Assembly (NCBI GenBank): GCA_902581285.1
Contig: CACHNP010000012.1
Span: 1-43,674, forward strand
DNA: 43,674 nucleotides
Direction of reading: 5' to 3'
DNA from: an uncultured Gammaproteobacteria bacterium
Lineage (GTDB): Bacteria; Pseudomonadota; Gammaproteobacteria; Coxiellales; Coxiellaceae
The translations under genes and the position numbers were made by a program. The notes under the pieces are model-generated. The model was not told the origin of the DNA and did no database searches. It saw only the letters and a program-made list of their open reading frames with translations. Of this stretch, positions 26,092-36,119 are shown piece by piece. Every line of letters starts with the position of its first letter. Positions within the stretch are counted from its first letter, which is position 1.

Positions 26092-26985
26092 CATTTCATC
26101 GAAGATGCTTGGCAGCGCGATGACCTGGGTTACGGCATGACGCGCGTGATTAAAAACGGCGATTTATTTGAGCAGGGGGGAGTGAACTTCTCGGCCATTC
26201 GGGGTGATACGCCACCAAAATCCTTGTTGGGTCGGATGCCCGAGTTAGCGGACGTGCCCTTTTGGGGAGCGGGCGTGTCTTTGGTGTTGCACCCGAAAAA
26301 CCCATACTGTCCTACAGCGCACTTGAACTACCGTTATTTTGAAGCGGGAAACGTGTGGTGGTTCGGCGGGGGTTGTGATTTAACGCCGTATTATGCGTTT
26401 CGAGAGGATTGCCGTCACTGGCACAGTACTATCAAACAGACCATGGATCAGCATGACCCGCATTTTTATCCGGCATTTAAGTACTGGTGTGATGAGTATT
26501 TTTATAACCACCATCGCGGCGAGACGCGCGGTATCGGGGGTTCGTTTTACGATCATTTAAACGGTGATGCGGGGGTGTTAATTAAGCCCGATTACGCTCG
26601 TCAATCGGAGCAAGGATCGCATGCCGCATTGAGTTTGCGGCAAACAGAAAAAAGTTGGGAAGCACTGTTTTCATTTCAGCAGGCGAATGCCCATGCATTT
26701 CTACCGGCATACCTGCCAATTATTCAGCGACGACGACAGATGCCATACACGGATCAACAAAGGCAATTTCAGTTGTATCGACGCGGACGTTACGTTGAGT
26801 TTAATTTACTTCATGATCGGGGCACCTTGTTTGGGATCAAATCAAACGGGCGGATCGAATCGATCTTAATGAGTTTACCACCGTTGGTTCGTTGGGAATA
26901 CGGTTACGAGCCAGCGGTAGGCTCTCCCGAAGCGGAATTGACCGAGGTGTTTTTGAAACGACACCAAGATTGGGTAAGCTACTAG
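25990..26985 (+). CDS. hemF: Oxygen-dependent coproporphyrinogen III oxidase
   Basis: Cytosolic enzyme of haem biosynthesis that uses O2 to decarboxylate coproporphyrinogen III to protoporphyrinogen IX. The 331 aa product contains the family signatures VDGGAHFIEDAWQR, FEQGGVNFS, GVSLVLHPKNPY, WWFGGGCDLTPYY, HRGETRGIGGSFYDHL, FQLYRRGRYVEFNLLHDRGT and SILMSLPPLVRWEY. It is somewhat longer than E. coli HemF (299 aa) because of a longer C-terminal end. The start is the ATG at 25990 behind AGGA; an in-frame ATG at 25984 and a longer upstream frame exist but precede the family N-terminus. The first 102 bases are duplicated upstream as a broken copy. The FNR-type regulator in this window could link haem synthesis to oxygen, but no FNR box was found here. 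Confidence 0.97.
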   Translation: MNETLNERQQSVCDFLRQYQNTLTQELENVDGGAHFIEDAWQRDDLGYGMTRVIKNGDLFEQGGVNFSAIRGDTPPKSLLGRMPELADVPFWGAGVSLVLHPKNPYCPTAHLNYRYFEAGNVWWFGGGCDLTPYYAFREDCRHWHSTIKQTMDQHDPHFYPAFKYWCDEYFYNHHRGETRGIGGSFYDHLNGDAGVLIKPDYARQSEQGSHAALSLRQTEKSWEALFSFQQANAHAFLPAYLPIIQRRRQMPYTDQQRQFQLYRRGRYVEFNLLHDRGTLFGIKSNGRIESILMSLPPLVRWEYGYEPAVGSPEAELTEVFLKRHQDWVSY

Positions 26986-27056
26986 TGCCGTTTATTGTGT
27001 TTGCTCTCCGTTGCTCTTAAACTCAAGTTCGTGATCGTGGTGCTCGTGCTGAGCAT

Positions 27057-28472
27057 TTAATCGTGGCTTTTTCTGCTTCGCCATTTTAACCAAATCAATG
27101 GCAGCAGTACGAATAATAAAGATCCACCGATCAGTAACCCTTCGTACACCGCCAGATTACCGGTTGGGATGCTGCTAGGCGGAATGAAACTAAAACCAAT
27201 CACAGCCATGCAGGTCGCTATACCAACGCTCGCCATTAACCAGGTGCCGATTTTTTTGCTGCCAGCAATACGGTAGGCGTTATCGTCTTTGGGTAGGCGT
27301 TTTTTGAGTTTAATGGCAGCACTAAAAAATATAACGTAAAACAAAAGCGCTAATACGTTAGTGATGGCGCTCAAAATAAAATACGGCGTTTCGATATTTT
27401 TAAAAAACAAGTAGAGACAGGACAGCATGGCCACGAGCACGAATTGGATAAATAAAATTCGAGTGGGTGCTTGACGTTGATTGGTCTTTGCCAGCCATTG
27501 TGGTAGCAAGCCATCTTCTGCGGCCACCATCAACGCTTTGGTTGGTCCAATGACCCACGCCGCCATACCGCCAAAGGCGCCCACGATAATCATGACAATG
27601 ACAATGGGTAACATCCAGCTTAAGCCACTTTGATTAAAGAAGATGCTAAACGCTTTATCCATGCCGCTGATGATTTGCAGTTGGTTAGGTGGGACGATAA
27701 TCACGATAGCTAGGGTGGCCAGTATCAGTGTTAACGCGATGATGATGCCAGAAATACGCAAAGCGCGAGGGTAATCTTTTTTTGGTTTTCTGACTTCTTT
27801 AGCGTGCACGGCCGACATTTCCAGACCCATGAGGCTGAACATCACCACGCCTAACAGCGCCAGATTGTTGTTGCTGCCAAAGCTGGGTAAAAACTGGCTG
27901 GCACTAGGCAGGTCAGCGGTGTGCGAGCTGGCATAATTGATGCCAATAATAATGAGGATACCCATCGGGATTAACGTGCCCATAATGGCACTGATGTTAC
28001 TGACCAGCCCTGATATTTTCATGCCGTAGCTGTTGACCAAACTGGCAATGAAGAACAAGCCTAACACCATGCTTAAATCAAACAGCCGAGGAACAATGAA
28101 GTGACTATCGGTTTGTAATTCTGGAAACACCAGGTAGGCAATGTTGTTAGCAATAAATAGCAAGATGGTGGGGTACCAAACCACGTTATAGATCCATTGC
28201 AGCCAGACAGTAATGAAGGCGCCGGGTTTGCCAAAAGCTTCACGCACCCAAACATACACGCCGCCACGTTCGGGGTAGTGGGTGGCGAGTTCGGCGGTGA
28301 TTAAAGCGCAAGGCAAAAGAAAGCACAGTGCAGCTATTGCGTAGTAGCTGATGATGCTGTAGCCGCTGGCCGCGTTGGCCGGCAAGTTGCGCAGGCTGTC
28401 GATGGCAATGATGTTGATCATAATCAGCGTGAATACGCCAAGGGGTTTATTGGATTGTCTTGTTGTGTACAT
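27057..28472 (-). CDS. APC-family amino-acid permease (GadC/glutamate-GABA antiporter-like)
   Basis: A 471 aa inner-membrane permease with about 12 transmembrane helices. The N-terminal region GVFTLIMINIIAIDSLRNLP and the helix 2-3 region ELATHYPERGGVYVWVREAFG are typical of the GadC-like branch of the APC superfamily, as are MFSLMGLEMSAVHAKEV and the GPTKALMVAAEDGLLP segment. This branch exchanges or imports amino acids such as glutamate/GABA; the substrate here is unknown. Such permeases are numerous in intracellular gammaproteobacteria. The GAG before the ATG is a weak ribosome site. The gene is convergent with hemF, with only 71 bp between the stops, and divergent from carA. Confidence 0.9.
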   Translation of the reverse strand: MYTTRQSNKPLGVFTLIMINIIAIDSLRNLPANAASGYSIISYYAIAALCFLLPCALITAELATHYPERGGVYVWVREAFGKPGAFITVWLQWIYNVVWYPTILLFIANNIAYLVFPELQTDSHFIVPRLFDLSMVLGLFFIASLVNSYGMKISGLVSNISAIMGTLIPMGILIIIGINYASSHTADLPSASQFLPSFGSNNNLALLGVVMFSLMGLEMSAVHAKEVRKPKKDYPRALRISGIIIALTLILATLAIVIIVPPNQLQIISGMDKAFSIFFNQSGLSWMLPIVIVMIIVGAFGGMAAWVIGPTKALMVAAEDGLLPQWLAKTNQRQAPTRILFIQFVLVAMLSCLYLFFKNIETPYFILSAITNVLALLFYVIFFSAAIKLKKRLPKDDNAYRIAGSKKIGTWLMASVGIATCMAVIGFSFIPPSSIPTGNLAVYEGLLIGGSLLFVLLPLIWLKWRSRKSHD

Positions 28473-28781
28473 AAATTACTCGCATTTGTGGAAGGTTATC
28501 ATAACGAAAAAAGAAGTGTCTGCCTACGTAATTCTAACGCAGGCTAAATGTGCGAGTGAGCGACTGCGAATGGGTCGAAAGAAAGTGATATGTTGTTTTT
28601 GTTCATCATAAGTACAAAATGTCACACTTTGACAACGGTGTCAAGGCCAGGTACGTGTTAATTTTACATGGGCTGTATAACAGTTCGTAATTGCGACTGG
28701 AACGGGCGAATAACTGCTTTCTATTTGCTTTTTTTTGGAGTATTATCAGAGCGTTTTGTGCGCTAGTTTTTTGGAGGGTGT
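28473..28781. other. Divergent promoter region between permease and carA
   Basis: 309 bp without a gene. It contains a perfect inverted repeat TTGACA-ACGG-TGTCAA at 28629-28644, a possible operator or a -35 region, and TATAAC at 28675-28680 as a possible -10. The assignments are tentative. Confidence 0.35.
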
Positions 28782-29948
28782 GTGAGTAAGCTATTTTCTG
28801 ATCTGGGTGTTAAGGCGGTACTGGTGTTGGCCGATGGGGAAGTCTTTCATGGTCGTTCCATTGGGTTTGAGCAATCAGCGGTTGGGGAAGTGGTTTTCAA
28901 TACCGCCATGACGGGGTATCAAGAAATTTTGACGGATCCATCTTATCATCAACAAATGGTCACCATGACGTATCCGCACATGGGTAATGTTGGTATTAAT
29001 AAACCTGATATGGAGTCAACACGAGTGGGGGCGTCGGGTTTAATTATTCGAGAGTGTTCACCCATAGTGAGTTCCTGGCGAGCTAACCAATCGTTACAAG
29101 ACTACTTAGTAGCGAATCAGATTGTGGCTATTGCGGATGTTGATACTCGTCGTTTAACTCGTCATTTACGTGATTGTGGAGCGCAGTCGGGCTGTATATT
29201 ACCGGGTGATGATATTGGCTTGGCTCGTCAAAAAGCGAAGGCCTTTGCTGGATTGGAAGGCATGGATTGTGCGCGTCTGGTGACTTGTCAGCAGCCCTAC
29301 GAGTGGACGGAGTCGACGGATGTGGTATGCGAGCAGCCACAGGCTGAGTTGCGCGATTTTCATGTGGTGGTGTACGATTTTGGCGTGAAGCAACAGATCT
29401 GTCGGTTGTTGGTCGATCGAGGGTGTCGTGTGACGGTGGTTCCCGCGAAGACCTCTGTGTCCGATGTGTTAGCGCTGAATCCCGACGGGGTGTTTTTATC
29501 CAACGGCCCCGGTGATCCGGCTGCGTGTGATTATGCCATTGCTAACACACGTGTGCTATTGGAAAAGGAAATTCCCTTGTTTGGGATTTGTTTAGGTTTT
29601 CAAATACTGGCTTTGGCGTGTGGTGCGAAAACCATCAAGATGAAATTTGGTCATCATGGTGCTAACCACCCGGTACAAGATTGCCAAACACAAAGGGTGA
29701 TGATAACCAGTCAGAATCACTCGTTTTGTGTTGATCAGAACGCTTTGCCAGCGGAATTGGACGTGACCCATGTGTCGCTGTTTGATGGCACCTTGCAGGG
29801 GATTCGACATCGCAGTAAACCTGCCATGGCGTTTCAAGGTCACCCAGAGGCATCCCCGGGGCCGCAAGACATCATCGCTTTATTTGATGATTTTGTTGAA
29901 CTAATATCAGTGAGAAAACAACGCTTATGCCAAAAAGAACCGATATAA
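28782..29948 (+). CDS. carA: Carbamoyl-phosphate synthase small (glutaminase) subunit
   Basis: Hydrolyses glutamine and channels ammonia to CarB for carbamoyl-phosphate synthesis, feeding arginine and pyrimidine pathways. The 388 aa product has the N-terminal CPSase_sm domain ([37 protein letters not shown]) and a class I glutamine amidotransferase domain. The latter has nucleophile Cys270 in LFGICLGFQ and the His354/Glu356 pair in GHPEASPGP. The start is GTG at 28782, with GGAGG just upstream. The gene overlaps carB by 22 bp, so the two are cotranscribed and probably translationally coupled. Confidence 0.97.
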   Translation: MSKLFSDLGVKAVLVLADGEVFHGRSIGFEQSAVGEVVFNTAMTGYQEILTDPSYHQQMVTMTYPHMGNVGINKPDMESTRVGASGLIIRECSPIVSSWRANQSLQDYLVANQIVAIADVDTRRLTRHLRDCGAQSGCILPGDDIGLARQKAKAFAGLEGMDCARLVTCQQPYEWTESTDVVCEQPQAELRDFHVVVYDFGVKQQICRLLVDRGCRVTVVPAKTSVSDVLALNPDGVFLSNGPGDPAACDYAIANTRVLLEKEIPLFGICLGFQILALACGAKTIKMKFGHHGANHPVQDCQTQRVMITSQNHSFCVDQNALPAELDVTHVSLFDGTLQGIRHRSKPAMAFQGHPEASPGPQDIIALFDDFVELISVRKQRLCQKEPI

Positions 29949-32900
29949 AAAGTATTTTAATTATAGGTGCAGGACCGATTGTGATTGGTCAGGCATGTGA
30001 ATTTGATTATTCCGGATCGCAAGCGTGTCGTGCGCTGAAAGAAGACGGTTACCGAGTTATTTTGGTGAATTCCAATCCCGCGACGATCATGACAGATCCT
30101 AACATGGCCGATGCCACTTACGTGGAGCCCATCCACTGGGAGATAGTGGCAAAAATTATCGAAAAAGAAAAGCCCGATGCGTTGTTGCCCACCATGGGTG
30201 GACAAACGGCTTTGAATTGTGCGTTGGATTTGGTGCGTGAGGGTGTACTGGCACGTCACGGTGTTGAGCTTGTGGGGGCGTCAAAAGAAGCCATTGATAA
30301 AGCGGAAGACCGTCAGTTGTTTCAACAAGCCATGACCAAAATTGGTATCAAAACACCGCGCTCAGGGTTGGCTCACTCGATGGAGGAAGCGTGGACGGTA
30401 CTGGACAAGGTCGGCTACCCAGCCATCATTCGTCCGTCATTTACCATGGGCGGCAGTGGTGGTGGTATTGCTTACAACCGCGAAGAATTTGAGGAAATAT
30501 GTCGACGTGGGCTCGAGTTATCGCCGACGACAGAGCTGCTCATTGATCAGTCTATTCTAGGTTGGAAAGAGTATGAGCTTGAGGTGGTTAGGGACAGGCA
30601 AGATAATTGTATTATAATTTGTGCGATTGAAAATTTTGATGCCATGGGTGTGCACACGGGGGATTCGATTACCGTGGCTCCGGCGCAAACATTAACGGAC
30701 AAAGAGTACCAACGTTTGCGTACCATGTCGTTGGCGGTGTTGCGAGAGATTGGGGTTGATACGGGCGGGTCCAATGTTCAGTTTGCGGTGAATCCAGCTG
30801 ATGGTGAAGTGATGATTATTGAGATGAACCCGCGAGTATCACGATCATCTGCTCTGGCGTCAAAAGCAACGGGTTTCCCTATTGCGAAAGTGGCAGCCAA
30901 ACTGGCGGTGGGTTACACCTTAGACGAATTGAAAAATGATATTACCGGCGGACAAACACCAGCGTCATTCGAACCGACGATTGATTATGTGGTTACTAAA
31001 ATTCCGCGTTTTGACTTTCATAAGTTTCCGAATTGCAATGCTAACTTGACTACGCAAATGAAATCAGTGGGTGAGGTGATGGCGATCGGTCGATCATTTC
31101 AAGAGTCGTTTCAAAAAGCATTACGTGGATTGGAAAACAAACGTCATGGTTTGGATCCACTGGTGGATTGGTCAGACCCGGATTTGGATCGAGACCAATG
31201 TCGTGAGCGCTTAATTGCTGAGTTGACTGTACCTGGCTCCGATCGCGTGTGGGTGATTGGTGATGCGTTTCGTTTTGGTATGACGCTCGAGCAAGTGCAT
31301 CAGTACACCCGCATTGACCCGTGGTTTTTGGTGCAAATCCAGCAGCTCATAGAAATAGAAGAGCGCTGTCAATCAGTCAGTATGACTGATTTGGATCGCG
31401 ATGATTGGTGGCACTTAAAGCGTAAAGGGTTTTCCGATATTCGGCTTTCTCAATTATTTTCTCAATCGGAATCGGATGTTAGAAAGCAGCGGCTGTCACT
31501 GGGTGTTAAGCCGGTTTATAAACGTGTGGACACGTGTGCGGCTGAGTTTTCAACCGATACGGCTTATCTGTACTCAACCTATGAAGATCAAAATGAAGCG
31601 GCGCCGACTCAACGTGACAAAATTATGATTCTCGGTGGTGGGCCAAATCGAATCGGTCAAGGTATTGAATTTGATTATTGTTGTGTTCACGCTGCGTTTG
31701 CGATGCGTGAAGCTGGGTACGAGACCATTATGGTTAACTGCAACCCTGAAACGGTGTCGACAGATTACGATATTTCTGATCGTTTGTACTTTGAGCCGGT
31801 GACGCTGGAAGATGTGCTGGCTATTGTCGAACAAGAAAAGCCAAAAGGGGTTATTGTTCAGTATGGCGGGCAAACACCGTTAAAATTAGCTCGTGAGTTG
31901 GAGGCGAACGGGGTGCCGATTATTGGGACTTCACCTGACGCCATAGATCGTGCGGAGGATCGCGAGCGTTTTCAGGCGTTACTTAAAAAGTGTGAATTGC
32001 AGCAGCCGCCTAATGGAACGGTGCGCTCTCGAGAAGAAGGGCTGCGTTTGGCTAAAGTGTTTGCTTACCCGCTGATTGTCAGACCGTCTTACGTCCTGGG
32101 TGGGCGTGCAATGCAGGTGGTGTATCAAGAAAAAGAATTAACAAAATACATGCAAAATGCCGACGAGGTCTCTTCAGATCAACCTTTACTGTTAGATCAC
32201 TTTTTAGATGAGGCAATTGAAGTGGACGTGGATGCCGTGTGTGATGGTGACACGGTGGTGATTGGCGGTATCTTAGAACACATCGAACAGGCTGGTGTGC
32301 ACAGTGGGGATTCGTCCTGTGTGATGCCACCGCACAGTTTGTCAGACCAGATGCAATCAGAGTTGCGTCGTCAAATGCGATTGATGACATTGGAACTTGG
32401 GGTGGTTGGATTGGTTAATGCGCAATTTGCCATTCAAGATAATCAGATTTACGTTTTGGAAGTCAATCCGCGTGCTTCACGAACCGTACCGTTTGTGGCA
32501 AAAGCATCGGGACTGTCTTTGGCTAAAATAGCGGCCCGCTGCATGGTTGGTCAAACGTTAGCGTCGCAAGGTGTGACTGAAGAACCGAGTATGGATTATT
32601 ACACGGTGAAGAAACCGGTGTTTCCTTTTAATAAATTTCCTGGTGCGGACCCTATTTTGGGTCCTGAAATGCGGTCGACGGGTGAGGTCATGGGGATATC
32701 ATCATCGTTGGGTGGGGCTTTCTGTAAAGGCCAAATTGCCAGCCAGCAGATGTTGCCGCAACAAGGGCGTGCTTTTTTAAGCGTGCGCGACGAAGATAAA
32801 GCGTCTTTGGCTGTGATTGCTAAGATGCTGCTCGAAAGCGGCTTTAATTTGGTTGCAAGCGGTGGAACGGCGGCTGCGTTACAACAACAAGGTATCAGCG

Positions 32901-33157
32901 TGTCTGCCGTGAATAAAGTGCACGAAGGGCGGCCGCATATCGTTGATATGATTAAGAACGAACAAATACAGTTTATTGTTAATACCACTGAAGGTGAGCA
33001 GGCAGTGATGGATTCCGCCATCATTAGGCGTAGCGCGGTGGCGAATCGCGTCTGTTATAACACCACGTTGGCCGGTGCTGAGGCAGCGTGCCGGGCGCTA
33101 CAGCATTCTGCGGAATTGGTCGTTCAGAGTTTACAAGAGCATCATGTCGGCGAGTAA
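29927..33157 (+). CDS. carB: Carbamoyl-phosphate synthase large subunit
   Basis: Synthesises carbamoyl phosphate from bicarbonate, ATP and the ammonia released by CarA. The 1076 aa length matches the family (E. coli 1073). Two homologous synthetase halves are visible: [19 protein letters not shown] with the ATP-grasp loop [14 protein letters not shown], and from about residue 565 [20 protein letters not shown] with [15 protein letters not shown]. Metal-binding [18 protein letters not shown] and [18 protein letters not shown] occur in the two halves. The C-terminal MGS-like allosteric domain begins near 935. The start ATG lies inside the end of carA. No terminator is evident after the TAA. Confidence 0.98.
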   Translation: MPKRTDIKSILIIGAGPIVIGQACEFDYSGSQACRALKEDGYRVILVNSNPATIMTDPNMADATYVEPIHWEIVAKIIEKEKPDALLPTMGGQTALNCALDLVREGVLARHGVELVGASKEAIDKAEDRQLFQQAMTKIGIKTPRSGLAHSMEEAWTVLDKVGYPAIIRPSFTMGGSGGGIAYNREEFEEICRRGLELSPTTELLIDQSILGWKEYELEVVRDRQDNCIIICAIENFDAMGVHTGDSITVAPAQTLTDKEYQRLRTMSLAVLREIGVDTGGSNVQFAVNPADGEVMIIEMNPRVSRSSALASKATGFPIAKVAAKLAVGYTLDELKNDITGGQTPASFEPTIDYVVTKIPRFDFHKFPNCNANLTTQMKSVGEVMAIGRSFQESFQKALRGLENKRHGLDPLVDWSDPDLDRDQCRERLIAELTVPGSDRVWVIGDAFRFGMTLEQVHQYTRIDPWFLVQIQQLIEIEERCQSVSMTDLDRDDWWHLKRKGFSDIRLSQLFSQSESDVRKQRLSLGVKPVYKRVDTCAAEFSTDTAYLYSTYEDQNEAAPTQRDKIMILGGGPNRIGQGIEFDYCCVHAAFAMREAGYETIMVNCNPETVSTDYDISDRLYFEPVTLEDVLAIVEQEKPKGVIVQYGGQTPLKLARELEANGVPIIGTSPDAIDRAEDRERFQALLKKCELQQPPNGTVRSREEGLRLAKVFAYPLIVRPSYVLGGRAMQVVYQEKELTKYMQNADEVSSDQPLLLDHFLDEAIEVDVDAVCDGDTVVIGGILEHIEQAGVHSGDSSCVMPPHSLSDQMQSELRRQMRLMTLELGVVGLVNAQFAIQDNQIYVLEVNPRASRTVPFVAKASGLSLAKIAARCMVGQTLASQGVTEEPSMDYYTVKKPVFPFNKFPGADPILGPEMRSTGEVMGISSSLGGAFCKGQIASQQMLPQQGRAFLSVRDEDKASLAVIAKMLLESGFNLVASGGTAAALQQQGISVSAVNKVHEGRPHIVDMIKNEQIQFIVNTTEGEQAVMDSAIIRRSAVANRVCYNTTLAGAEAACRALQHSAELVVQSLQEHHVGE

Positions 33158-33282
33158 TTGAGTTGAGTGATTGGAAATTTCTCTGTGTGGCTGTGTGGTA
33201 TTTTATTTTTCTGATTTAAGATGAATTTAATATTGTCGTGATATAGTGCCCAGAATTGAATTATTGCTACCGGAGAGAGTCA

Positions 33283-33540
33283 ATGTTTTGTGTTGCTGAC
33301 AGATTGAAAACAGATTTACGTTCAGTTGCTAAGAATCCACGTTCTTTTTTTAAAGATGCTGGTTTGACAATAAAAATACCAACTGGGCACACCAACGGTT
33401 TTTACAAAAAAGATGAAAATGGTGATATGTTGTACAACTTACATTATGCGGATTGTTCCCGGCAACCAGACTGGGTTGCGGTTCCAGTCTGTCCAAGGGC
33501 GGATTTGAGTGAAAAAAAATCATTGGCCAATGGGGTTTGA
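33283..33540 (+). CDS. Small hypothetical protein
   Basis: 85 aa, no known family recognised. The ATG at 33283 follows GGAGAGAG, a good ribosome site, which is the main reason to believe it. The sequence starts MFCVADRLKTDLRSVAKNPR, then SFFKDAGLTIKIP, then a Gly/Asn/Asp-rich middle and DCSRQPDWVAVPVC near the end. There is no signal peptide or transmembrane helix. The NPRSFFKDAGLTI segment faintly resembles the DP-x-x-a-L-x-x-x-G pattern of nitrile-hydratase-like leader peptides, but there is no RiPP enzyme nearby and the match is weak. It stands alone after carB. Confidence 0.5.
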   Translation: MFCVADRLKTDLRSVAKNPRSFFKDAGLTIKIPTGHTNGFYKKDENGDMLYNLHYADCSRQPDWVAVPVCPRADLSEKKSLANGV

Positions 33541-34377
33541 GCTGTTAAGTTTATCCCCAATATAAAACGACCTTTCATTTGCGACCGAAATAAAGCAACT
33601 CTGGTCAAATGAACGCGTTTTTTTGTGCCACAAGAATTTCTTTCATCTTTTTTATTGCAGGCGGCACGCACTTGTGTAAAAGGTGCTGCCTTCATGCAGC
33701 TCAATCGTGCCATGCTTAAAGCCAGACAGATTGATGGTTGGTCACCCATTGGTATTTGTGATACTGATGAATGGATAGGTGTCGCTTGAACGGGTCCCAT
33801 AAAGATCTGTAACGTTTCTAGCCTCATCCATGCCCTTGGGAAAAATTGTGCTACCATGGAAGAAGTTAAGCGACATAATGAATAGGGTGTGAAAATTGGC
33901 ATGGTTAGCCTTGTTGTGATTTTGTTAGCGTGTTGTTTTGTGCTTGCTCGTCGAGTGCCTCCTACGCTGAGAAGCGCCGCTTCATCGAAGTTGAATACAG
34001 CAAAGGATGTGGCAAAGTATCAAACCCTCGGGGCATAATTTCTTTTGTACGCTGATTTTTTTCGTCTAAACATTAATATCAAAGCAGCAGTCGTGTTTTA
34101 ATCTGTTTTTCTGCTTGTGTAGGTGATTTTAATCAGTGGTTAGGGAGTGGGTGTCAGTGGTATGGTCTTTTAGCGCGTGCTATTTTAGACTAAGTTTTGT
34201 GGTGATGTTGATAATCGCCACTTCATCTACGAGTAACACTAATAAAGCCCAATGCTGGTGTGGTCGCAGTAGGCTCTTGGCTTTTTAAGTGTGCGAAGTG
34301 AAATATGAAAAAATGCTGTGTTTCCTAATTGGGTTTTATGGCTTTAGTTCCATTTCAAGTTGTGCTAAATTATTTCT
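33541..34377. other. Gene-poor stretch, possibly decayed sequence
   Basis: About 840 bp without a convincing gene. A + frame open from 33613 to 33789 reads FVPQEFLSSFLLQAARTC and on to GWSPIGICDTDEWIGVA but lacks a ribosome site, and may be a remnant. Several - strand frames overlap it with no family signal. A 49-codon frame at 33889-34038 is listed separately. Confidence 0.35.
33889..34038 (+). CDS. Possible small membrane peptide
   Basis: 49 codons from a GTG that overlaps an AGGGT ribosome-like site; an in-frame ATG follows at 33901. The product has one hydrophobic segment (MVSLVVILLACCFVLA) and then a basic tail. There is no homology evidence; it may be chance. Confidence 0.2.
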   Translation: MKIGMVSLVVILLACCFVLARRVPPTLRSAASSKLNTAKDVAKYQTLGA

Positions 34378-35253
34378 ATGGCTAAATCACGAAACAAAAC
34401 GATCCAATATAATCATATATTCAATCAAGATATTAGCTCTAAACAGTATTCTTTGGAAAAATATCGTTTGCAGATTGAGTTGTTGAAACTACAAGAGTGG
34501 GTCATTAAATCAAAGAAACGTGTGGCTATTGTGTTCGAGGGACGAGACGCTGCTGGTAAGGGTGCCACCATTAAACGTTTCATTGAGCACTTGATGCCGA
34601 CAAAAATTCAAGTTCATGAGCTTGGCATACCGACTCCTAAACAAATGAAAAATTGGTTTAGAACCTTCGAAAAAGTGATGCCAAAAAAAGGTGAAATTGT
34701 TTTTTTTGATCGCTCTTGGTATTCTCGACCCTTGGTTCAGGTTGCTATGGGTTACTGTTCTAAAACACAATATAAGTATTTTATGTCGAAGGTAAATGCT
34801 TGGGAAGAAAATCTGATAATGGATCACAATATTTGTTTAATCAAATTTTACCTTTCTGTGTCAAAAAAAACTCAAAAGATTCGTTTTGATATGAGGCAGA
34901 ATAGTGAATTAAAATACTGGAAATTATCTGATAATGATATTATCGCTCATCAAAACTGGCATCGTTTTACAAAGTATAAAGAGCAAATGTTTAATAAAAC
35001 CTCTACGAAACACGCCCCTTGGGTTGTCATCAACTCGAATCACAAATTAGTGGCTCGTTTACATGCTATGCGTTATGTGTTGAAAAAATTCAGGTACCCT
35101 GGAAAAGCAAAATTCAGTACGACACTCGATATTACCAAGCCAGGTCGGCACATGATTGAAATAGAAGGCGTCCGGTTTGATAATCTATCTTGTGATCAAT
35201 TCGAATTGCTCAATAATATTAAATCCAATTATGAGTCAATGAAGGTGTCCTGA
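34378..35253 (+). CDS. ppk2: PPK2-family polyphosphate kinase
   Basis: A 291 aa, single-domain polyphosphate:nucleotide phosphotransferase, which moves phosphate between polyphosphate and nucleoside di- or monophosphates. The Walker A motif FEGRDAAGKGATIKRF lies at residues 53-68. The Walker B/lid entry VFFDRSWYSRPLVQVAMGYC lies at 108-127. Later come RFDMRQNSELKYWKLS and HAPWVVINSNHKLVARLH, all in the family order. The usual DRSWYNRA is DRSWYSRP here, a change next to the catalytic loop, so specificity may differ. The start ATG lacks a good ribosome site. It is monocistronic and followed by the cmoB remnant on the opposite strand. Confidence 0.92.
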   Translation: MAKSRNKTIQYNHIFNQDISSKQYSLEKYRLQIELLKLQEWVIKSKKRVAIVFEGRDAAGKGATIKRFIEHLMPTKIQVHELGIPTPKQMKNWFRTFEKVMPKKGEIVFFDRSWYSRPLVQVAMGYCSKTQYKYFMSKVNAWEENLIMDHNICLIKFYLSVSKKTQKIRFDMRQNSELKYWKLSDNDIIAHQNWHRFTKYKEQMFNKTSTKHAPWVVINSNHKLVARLHAMRYVLKKFRYPGKAKFSTTLDITKPGRHMIEIEGVRFDNLSCDQFELLNNIKSNYESMKVS

Positions 35254-35266
35254 ATTGAGTTATTAC

Positions 35267-35596
35267 CTAAGCCGTTGCGGTTACAATGGCTCGTAGAGGG
35301 GCGGGGTAACCCTCTATGGTTTTGGTCTCGTCATCAGGATCCAGAAAATCTTGCAGTGAGTGGTATGTCATCCAAGCGGTGCTGCGTTGCTCATCGGGTT
35401 TCGTGTACGACTGGTTAATGCAGTTGATGTGTTTGAATCCGCAGCGCTTTAGCCAATGCTCCAACTCGAGTAGACTGGGTAAGAACCAGATGTTCGGCAT
35501 TTGTGCATAGCGTTTATCCGGCACCAGAACCTCGCCTTTTTTTCCATCAATAATCAGGGTTTCAAATACGAGCTGTCCGCGATTGGGTTTATCCAA
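35267..35596 (-). pseudogene. cmoB: cmoB remnant (C-terminal third of tRNA carboxymethyluridine synthase)
   Basis: About 110 residues match the end of CmoB, the enzyme that uses carboxy-SAM to make 5-carboxymethoxyuridine at tRNA position 34. Visible family pieces are QLVFETLIIDG, VLVPDKRYAQMPNIWFLPS, LEHWLKRCGF, EQRSTAWMTYHSLQDFLDP and KTIEGYPAPLRAI. The SAM-binding N-terminal two thirds (the VGCGSGYH region and the rest) are absent: the frame is closed by a stop a few codons above 35596 and the DNA upstream is unrelated. The first possible start is a TTG. The piece is thus very likely non-functional, unless a full cmoB exists elsewhere and this is a partial duplicate. Confidence 0.85.
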
Positions 35597-36119
35597 GATG
35601 CCAATCCCATCTCGCTAAGCGTATTGATTGAGATATCTAAGTTCAATAGTAAAGAATTGTCTGTTCCTAAGGGTTGGCTCATACGAATACCATCAAGTTT
35701 TGTGCGATAGGACTCAGCTTGGGTTGCGGTGTGTGATAATGGCTTGCGAGAGAGTTTTTTGAAAAAGCAGGTTTCATCTGTTCTTCACTGGGTGCCAGCA
35801 AGCTTTTCGTGATCATTTATTGCTCTTTTTGTTTGATGTGCTCGGTTATTATGACAATATTTTACCCTTTTGTCATCATGGATGGCCTTATCCGTGGTTG
35901 AGACGTGCTAGCAGCTTCAAGTGACCGGTTATTTTATTGTGAAATGGTGACGAAGAAAAAAATTCGGCTTTGCAGGCGGCATTTGTTATGATTTGCTCGT
36001 TAAAATTTGCTAAAATTGCAATTTGATCATCATGTTGTATGTGCATTGGGGCAGAATGGCGCTTTTGATGGTCCATGATGACGGGTGTTAGTTTGCGCGG
36101 TTTCGATTTGGGAAAATCT
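35597..36119. other. Degenerate stretch between cmoB remnant and lptF
   Basis: On the - strand a frame from the ATG at 35816 reads MITKSLLAPSEEQMKPAFSK and stops at 35679. The neighbouring - strand frame then continues as GIRMSQPLGTDNSLLLNLD towards the cmoB piece. This looks like a frameshifted small gene fused to the cmoB end. The right part holds the lptF promoter. Confidence 0.35.
36008..36016 (+). promoter_or_regulatory. Candidate extended -10 promoter of the lptF operon
   Basis: TGCTAAAAT, a TG-n-TAAAAT extended -10 with no good -35, about 100 bp before the lptF start. Confidence 0.3.

Noticed and set aside
33444-33902. 152-codon - strand frame overlapping the small ORFan and the gene-poor stretch
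   Set aside because: It overlaps a + strand gene with a good ribosome site, has no ribosome site of its own and no protein-family signal.
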